A stretch of DNA of 64,000 nucleotides from Pilimelia columellifera (GTDB lineage Bacteria > Actinomycetota > Actinomycetes > Mycobacteriales > Micromonosporaceae): positions 1 to 64,000 of the forward strand of contig NZ_BAAARY010000011.1 in the NCBI RefSeq assembly GCF_039532605.1, written 5' to 3'. Within the stretch, counting starts at the first letter, position 1; every line of letters starts with the position of its first letter. The notes below the pieces were generated by a model. It was not told where the DNA came from and did not search any database. It saw only the letters and a list, made by a program, of their open reading frames with translations. Of the stretch, positions 59,579-64,000 are shown piece after piece. The translations under genes were made by a program, and so were the position numbers.

Positions 59579-62157
59579 TGCTGCGCGCGAGCCTGCGCGG
59601 CCTGATGCGCCGCAAACTGCGGGTGCTGCTCGCCGTCATCGCTGTCGTGCTGGGCGTGATGTTCCTGTCCGGCGCGTTCGTGCTCAGCGACACGCTCAAC
59701 AACCGCTTCCGGGCGCTGTTCGAGACCGTCAACGAGAACATCGCCGTCCAGGTGGCCCTCACCGAGGACGCCCAGCAGACCCGACCGACGCCGCTGCTGT
59801 CCAAGGCCGACGTGGACCGGATCGCCGCCGTCGACGGCGTCGCGGCGATCGACGCCGAAGTGGTCAGCCAGGGTGTCGTCCCGTTCGACGCCCAGACCGG
59901 CAAGGCCGTCACCACACAGGGCGCCCCGCAGCTGGGGGTCGGCGTCGCCGGCGACGATCCGCTCGGCCTGGTCTCGATCGCCGAGGGCCGATGGCCGGAG
60001 AAGGCCGGCGAGGTCGCGGTGACCCGCTTCACCGCCGGCGAGGCCAATGTGGGCATCGGACAGCAGCTGAAGCTGTTCCTGCCGGGCGCGGTCAACCAGG
60101 CCCGACAGTTCACCGTGTCCGGTGTGGCGGTCTACTCCGGCGACCGCGCCTCGCTCGGCGGGGAGACGCTGGTCATGCTCTGGGAGCAGGAGGCGCAGCA
60201 GGTCTTCTTCGGCGGCGTCGACCAGTTCTCCGGGGTGTCGCTGAGCGCCGACGACGGCGTGGACGACACCACCCTGCGGGACCGCGTCGCCGCCGTCACG
60301 CCCGCGGCGTTCGAGGCCAAGACCGGCGAGCAGGTCAGCGACGACAGCGCCAACGCGGTCAGCGATCAGCTCGGCGTCCTCACCACCGCCATCGTGGTCT
60401 TCGCGTTGATCGCGCTGGTGGTCTCCGCCTTCCTGATCTTCAACACGTTCAATGTCGTCGTCGCCCAGCGGGTGCGGGAGTTGGCCCTGCTGCGGGCGCT
60501 CGGGGCGGACTGGAAGCAGGTCACCGGGTCGGTGCTCGCCGAGGCCGTGATCGTCGGCCTGGTGGGTTCGACCCTCGGGCTCGCCGCCGGCATCGGACTC
60601 GGCGCGCTGGGCATCTGGCTCATCGCCAGCGGCAGCCCGACCGGCCTGCCTGGCAGCGGCGTGGACGTGACGGCTCTGCCGGTCGTCCTGGCCTATGTGG
60701 TGGGGGTGGGCGTCACCGTCGTCGCGGCGTTCATCCCGGCGCTCAAGGCATCGACGGTGGCGCCGTTGGCCGCGATGCGGGAGACGGCGCGGCTGGATAA
60801 ACCGCTGCGGGTCCGTACGATTATCGGCCTTGTGATCATGGCTGTCGGGGCGGGCCTGCTCGCCTTGGGGCTCAACGGCCTGGGCGGCGCCACGATGCTG
60901 GTCGTCGGACTGGGAGTGGCGGTGACGTTCGGTGGCGCCATCGTGCTGGCGCCCGCGCTGGCCCGGCCGATCGGCGGGGTCGTCGGTCGGCTGCTGGCCT
61001 GGGGAACGTCGGGCAAGCTCGGGTACCGCAACGCCCTACGCAACCCGCGCCGCACCGCGGTGACTGCGTCCGCGCTCATGATCGGCGTGACGCTCGTCAG
61101 CGCGGTGAGCGTCCTGGCCAGCTCGTTCAAGGACACCTTCACCGACGCGATCCGGTCCACCGTCGGCGCTGAGCTCGTCGTCATGGCCGACGTGAACCAG
61201 CCGCCGGACGGCACCACCGGCTTCCCGACCAGCGCCGTGGAGCAGGTCCGCAAGCTGCCCGAGGTGCTGAGCGTGGCCAGCTTCCACGCGGCGATCGACG
61301 CCAAGATCGACGGTGTTGTCGCGACCGCGTCGGCGCTCCAGGTCGTCGCGCTGGACAATCTGGACCTGAGCCGCGAGATGTTCAGCATGGAGACGGCCAG
61401 CGGCGAACTGAGGACGCTGAAGGACGGTGAGTTCGTCACCGACTCGAACACCGCTGAGGCACGTGGGTGGACGCTCGGAGACCAGATCGTCGTCGGGCTC
61501 CCCGGCGGCGATCTGCCGCACCGACTGGTCGGGGTTGTCGAGTCGACACCGATCTGGGCCAACAACGTCATTCTGCCGATGTCGGCGACGGCGAAGTTCG
61601 CCGGGCCGCTGGCGGTGCAGGCGTACGTGGATCTACGCGACGGCTCCGACCTGACGGCGGCCATTAACGCCGTCAACGCGATCATGGCTGACTATCCGCT
61701 GGTTACCGTGCAGGAACAGTCCGCGATGCTCAAGCAGTTCACCGACATCATCGACACCGCGCTCAACATCGTGGCCGGGCTGCTGGCGTTGGCGATCCTC
61801 ATCGCGCTGCTGGGCATCGTCAACACGCTGCTGCTCAGCATCTACGAGCGCACCCGGGAGATGGGCATGTTGCGCGCCATCGGCCTGGGCCGGGGCGGAC
61901 TGGCGCGGATGATCGCCGTTGAGTCGGTCGTCATGGCCGTGTTCGGGTGTCTGCTCGGCGTCGGCCTGGGCGTCGGACTTGGGGCGGCCGTGTCGGCGGC
62001 CCTGGTCAACCAGGACTGGCTGACCGCGGTGACCGTCCCCTGGCTGAGTCTGGTGTGGTTCGTGGTCGCCGCCGTCGGCGCCGGCCTCGTGGCCAGCCTA
62101 ATCCCGGCGATCCGGGCCGCCTGGCTCAACGTGCTGGACGCCATCGCCTACGAGTAG
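59578..62157 (+). CDS. FtsX/MacB-type ABC permease (two domains)
   Basis: The 859-aa membrane protein has two FtsX-like repeats: helix 1 (RRKLRVLLAVIAVVLGVMFL), a large extracellular domain, then ALIALVVSAFLIFNTFNVVV, repeated as LLALAILIALLGIVNTLLL near the C-terminus. The RVRELALLRALGADWKQV and RTREMGMLRAIGLGRGGL segments are the conserved cytosolic loops. It pairs with the ATPase just upstream to extrude or move a lipid, peptide or lipoprotein. Substrate unknown. Confidence 0.92.
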   Translation: MLRASLRGLMRRKLRVLLAVIAVVLGVMFLSGAFVLSDTLNNRFRALFETVNENIAVQVALTEDAQQTRPTPLLSKADVDRIAAVDGVAAIDAEVVSQGVVPFDAQTGKAVTTQGAPQLGVGVAGDDPLGLVSIAEGRWPEKAGEVAVTRFTAGEANVGIGQQLKLFLPGAVNQARQFTVSGVAVYSGDRASLGGETLVMLWEQEAQQVFFGGVDQFSGVSLSADDGVDDTTLRDRVAAVTPAAFEAKTGEQVSDDSANAVSDQLGVLTTAIVVFALIALVVSAFLIFNTFNVVVAQRVRELALLRALGADWKQVTGSVLAEAVIVGLVGSTLGLAAGIGLGALGIWLIASGSPTGLPGSGVDVTALPVVLAYVVGVGVTVVAAFIPALKASTVAPLAAMRETARLDKPLRVRTIIGLVIMAVGAGLLALGLNGLGGATMLVVGLGVAVTFGGAIVLAPALARPIGGVVGRLLAWGTSGKLGYRNALRNPRRTAVTASALMIGVTLVSAVSVLASSFKDTFTDAIRSTVGAELVVMADVNQPPDGTTGFPTSAVEQVRKLPEVLSVASFHAAIDAKIDGVVATASALQVVALDNLDLSREMFSMETASGELRTLKDGEFVTDSNTAEARGWTLGDQIVVGLPGGDLPHRLVGVVESTPIWANNVILPMSATAKFAGPLAVQAYVDLRDGSDLTAAINAVNAIMADYPLVTVQEQSAMLKQFTDIIDTALNIVAGLLALAILIALLGIVNTLLLSIYERTREMGMLRAIGLGRGGLARMIAVESVVMAVFGCLLGVGLGVGLGAAVSAALVNQDWLTAVTVPWLSLVWFVVAAVGAGLVASLIPAIRAAWLNVLDAIAYE

Positions 62158-62160
62158 CGC

Positions 62161-62192
62161 GGGCGGGGACCGGCGCTGGCCGGTCCCCGCCC
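62161..62192. terminator. 13-bp hairpin after the permease
   Basis: GGGCGGGGACCGG (62161-62173) pairs with CCGGTCCCCGCCC (62180-62192) across a 6-nt loop. It sits between convergent genes ending at 62157 and 62210. Confidence 0.8.
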
Positions 62193-62209
62193 CCCGTTTC
62201 CACAGACGG

Positions 62210-64000
62210 TCAGTTGACGACGAACTCCTCCAGGTCCCGCAGCGGCAACGCCGGGACGGTCCCGGGGGCCGGCGAGCCCGACGCGCCGGACGGCGACGGG
62301 GCCGCCGGGGACGAGCTGGTCGACGGCGTCGGCGACGGGCTGCCGGGCAGGCTGGTCGGCAACCTGGCCGGCGCGTTCCACTTCTGGGTCTTCACCCAGG
62401 ACGGCTGCCCGTAGGTCTCCTTGTCGTAGGGGTCGTTGGCTTGGGTGACGCAGGTGTTGAGCCGGATCTTGTAGTTGTAGACGGCGCCGCTCCAGATGAA
62501 CACCAACGACTGGTCGGAGCCGGTGTAGTTGGTGGGATGGGTCATGCACCGACCGCTGGAGTCGGTGATGCGGTACATCGTGTCGTACTGGCCGGTGTTG
62601 GCGTAGCGGGTGAACCGCTGGTTGGCGGCCGGCTTCTTCGGGTTGCACTCCACCTGGGCGGGGTAGATCGACGACGCGGTGAGACACCAGTTCCGGCCGC
62701 TCGGGTCGACGGTGTAGATCGGGCCGTTGAGGCCGGTGACACCATCGGGGGCCCGCGGCAACCGCCACAGCTGGTTCCACCGCGCCTTGAGCGGGTCGGG
62801 GTGCTGCACGCATTCCATGTTGGCCATGAAGGTGCTGTACTTGTCCAGACAGCGCATCCCGCCGGCGTGCAGGAACACCTGGGTGATGTCGCACGGATAG
62901 CCGGCCTCAGCGGTGCAGTCGACCGGGCGGCTGCCCGCGGCGCCGGGGCCGCTGTAAGGCGAGACGCCGAACGTCTGCCGGGTGTTGAAGGTGGTGTTGC
63001 GGCAGTTCGTGCCGCCGCCGAGAACCATGTTCGAACCGGAGACCCCCGGGTTGGCGACATTGACACACAGGCCGCTGAGGCCGGCGGCCGCGTCGGTGCC
63101 CAGCTCGAAGTTGTTGGTGTTGTTGTAGTACCAGCGCTGGCGGGCCGGCACCGGGCTCACACAGAGCTGAAGGGTCGGGATGGTCCCGACGCCGGGGTTC
63201 GCGCCGGCGTCCAGACACAGCGGATTACCGGCGTGGATCGAGCCGACGGTCGCGATGCTCAGGTTCTGCCGGTAGTAGAAGAACTGCTTGTAGGCCAGAT
63301 CCTTGGTGGCGACGAAGTCGCAGGTGCGGAACTTCATCTGGTATCCCACCGCCGGTGAGGACGAGCCGGCGTCGAAACAGACGCTGGAGTTGGAGCTGGC
63401 CGCCCAGGAGTGGATCTTCCGCGGGTGGGCCTGGGTCTCGCCCTCGGGGCTGTAGGTGGGGCCGACCGTGGGCGTCGAGGTCGGAGCGGCGGTCGCCGTG
63501 GCGGTGGGCGTCGGGGTGGGCGCCAGTTTGAACTCGTAGATGCCGCGCAGGCCACGTCGGACCGGTTTCGGGCCGATCGTCGTGCCGACCGCGGTCAGCT
63601 GCGCGTACCGGGGAGTGCCCGGGCTCGTCACCCGCGCCTGCTCGCAGGTCATCTTGGACGCCGGCGGGTTGAGGTTGGGGTCGCCGGGGTCGGCCAGGTA
63701 GTAGTCGATGGTGGTCACGAAGGTGGCCAGGGACTCCGCCTTCGCGGTGTCGGCGACCCCGCACGGCAGGCTGGCGCGGGCCCCACCGGTGCCGCGCAGG
63801 TGTGACAGCGCCACGTCAAGGCCGGTCCGGGCCGCATGTAGGGCATGCCCACGGTCGACGCTGGCCCGCGTCGCGACGGTCTGACCGACCACCGTCGGCA
63901 GGGCGGCGGTCGTCAGCGACACCGATACCAGGATGAGCAGCATCGCCACCGGCATCGAGCCGGCGTCGTCGTGGCGGCCGCGACGCCAGCGGCGCAGGTA
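62210..64000 (-). CDS. Anchored lectin-like (ricin-B type) surface protein, partial
   Basis: The frame stays open to the right window edge, reading RRGRHDDAGSMPVAMLLILV, so the true start is probably beyond 64000. One N-terminal helix (PVAMLLILVSVSLTTAALP) resembles pilin-like/PilX membrane starts. A Cys-rich domain (CVSPVPARQRWYYNNTNNF, CLDAGANPGVGTIPTLQLC, WCLTASSIYPAQVECN, CVQHPDPLKARWNQLWRL) shows the QxW/CLD pattern of ricin-type lectin repeats. A Pro/Ser/Thr-rich tail (SPSPTPSTSSSPAAPS) ends the protein. It is likely extracellular and carbohydrate-binding. Confidence 0.65.
   Translation of the reverse strand, partial: YLRRWRRGRHDDAGSMPVAMLLILVSVSLTTAALPTVVGQTVATRASVDRGHALHAARTGLDVALSHLRGTGGARASLPCGVADTAKAESLATFVTTIDYYLADPGDPNLNPPASKMTCEQARVTSPGTPRYAQLTAVGTTIGPKPVRRGLRGIYEFKLAPTPTPTATATAAPTSTPTVGPTYSPEGETQAHPRKIHSWAASSNSSVCFDAGSSSPAVGYQMKFRTCDFVATKDLAYKQFFYYRQNLSIATVGSIHAGNPLCLDAGANPGVGTIPTLQLCVSPVPARQRWYYNNTNNFELGTDAAAGLSGLCVNVANPGVSGSNMVLGGGTNCRNTTFNTRQTFGVSPYSGPGAAGSRPVDCTAEAGYPCDITQVFLHAGGMRCLDKYSTFMANMECVQHPDPLKARWNQLWRLPRAPDGVTGLNGPIYTVDPSGRNWCLTASSIYPAQVECNPKKPAANQRFTRYANTGQYDTMYRITDSSGRCMTHPTNYTGSDQSLVFIWSGAVYNYKIRLNTCVTQANDPYDKETYGQPSWVKTQKWNAPARLPTSLPGSPSPTPSTSSSPAAPSPSGASGSPAPGTVPALPLRDLEEFVVN

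Noticed and set aside
1..64000. CRISPR array, tRNA or rRNA genes
   Set aside because: No regularly spaced repeats and no tRNA T-loop or rRNA sequence were noticed on reading; a dedicated scan was not possible.

Overview
The window is high-GC DNA from an actinomycete. The evidence is a complete Pup-proteasome locus (arc, dop, pup, prcB, prcA, pafA, pafB, pafC), the RNA-polymerase-binding protein RbpA, a tatA-tatC-helY block, separate Lnt and polyprenol-phosphate-mannose synthase genes, and many GTG starts. No rRNA, tRNA or CRISPR array was recognised. The order is unlike mycobacteria, where Lnt and Ppm1 are often fused, and would suit a Micromonospora-like lineage, but that is a guess.

Positions 1 to about 11,300 are accessory and partly decayed. 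They hold three toxin-antitoxin-like pairs (591-1129, 1909-2438, 8641-9187), small secreted or membrane proteins (1256, 2867, 6163, 6798, 7310, 7575, 8011, 10716), a flavin reductase, and relics: a serine recombinase with its middle deleted (4585), a broken coiled-coil gene (5.8-6.0 kb), the end of a dienelactone hydrolase joined to a broken Tn3 transposase (9280-9876), and a multiply frameshifted histidine kinase (9.9-10.6 kb). An AT-rich patch lies near 5.7 kb.

Positions 11.4-21.5 kb hold a Gdx/SugE-type exporter, a NYN-like protein, two adjacent orphan histidine kinases, a GNAT acetyltransferase, a long coiled-coil protein with a Cys-rich head, rbpA with a SigR-type promoter, and a lnt-ppm1-fxsA operon.

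Positions 22-30.2 kb are the most distinctive part: a lysine fermentation-type gene set. The minus-strand operon kdd, amidohydrolase, kamD, kamE, kal, mutL-like is nearly all translationally coupled, and kamA (lysine 2,3-aminomutase) is divergent. Together these would carry lysine through beta-lysine and 3,5-diaminohexanoate to 5-amino-3-oxohexanoate, with Kal acting on 3-aminobutyryl-CoA. The cleavage enzyme Kce and the CoA transferase are not in the window. Three 13-bp direct repeats lie in the divergent promoter region.

Positions 30.2-38.5 kb carry stress and metabolism genes (CsbD, universal stress protein, DUF4396 behind a CsoR-like palindrome, DUF2332, VOC protein, Lrp regulator, acyl-CoA dehydrogenase, DUF2238 membrane protein, a decayed AAA/LuxR-type regulator, a 5'-3' exonuclease). 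Positions 38.5-58.7 kb are conserved core: helY, tatC, tatA, pafC, pafB, DUF3866, pafA, prcA, prcB, pup, dop, arc, ferredoxin, trmI, a site-2 protease and a RecB-like nuclease. The right end has an ABC/FtsX exporter and a partial gene for an anchored lectin-like protein. At least thirteen genes have a TANNNT hexamer exactly 6-7 nt before the start codon, the signature of leaderless transcripts.
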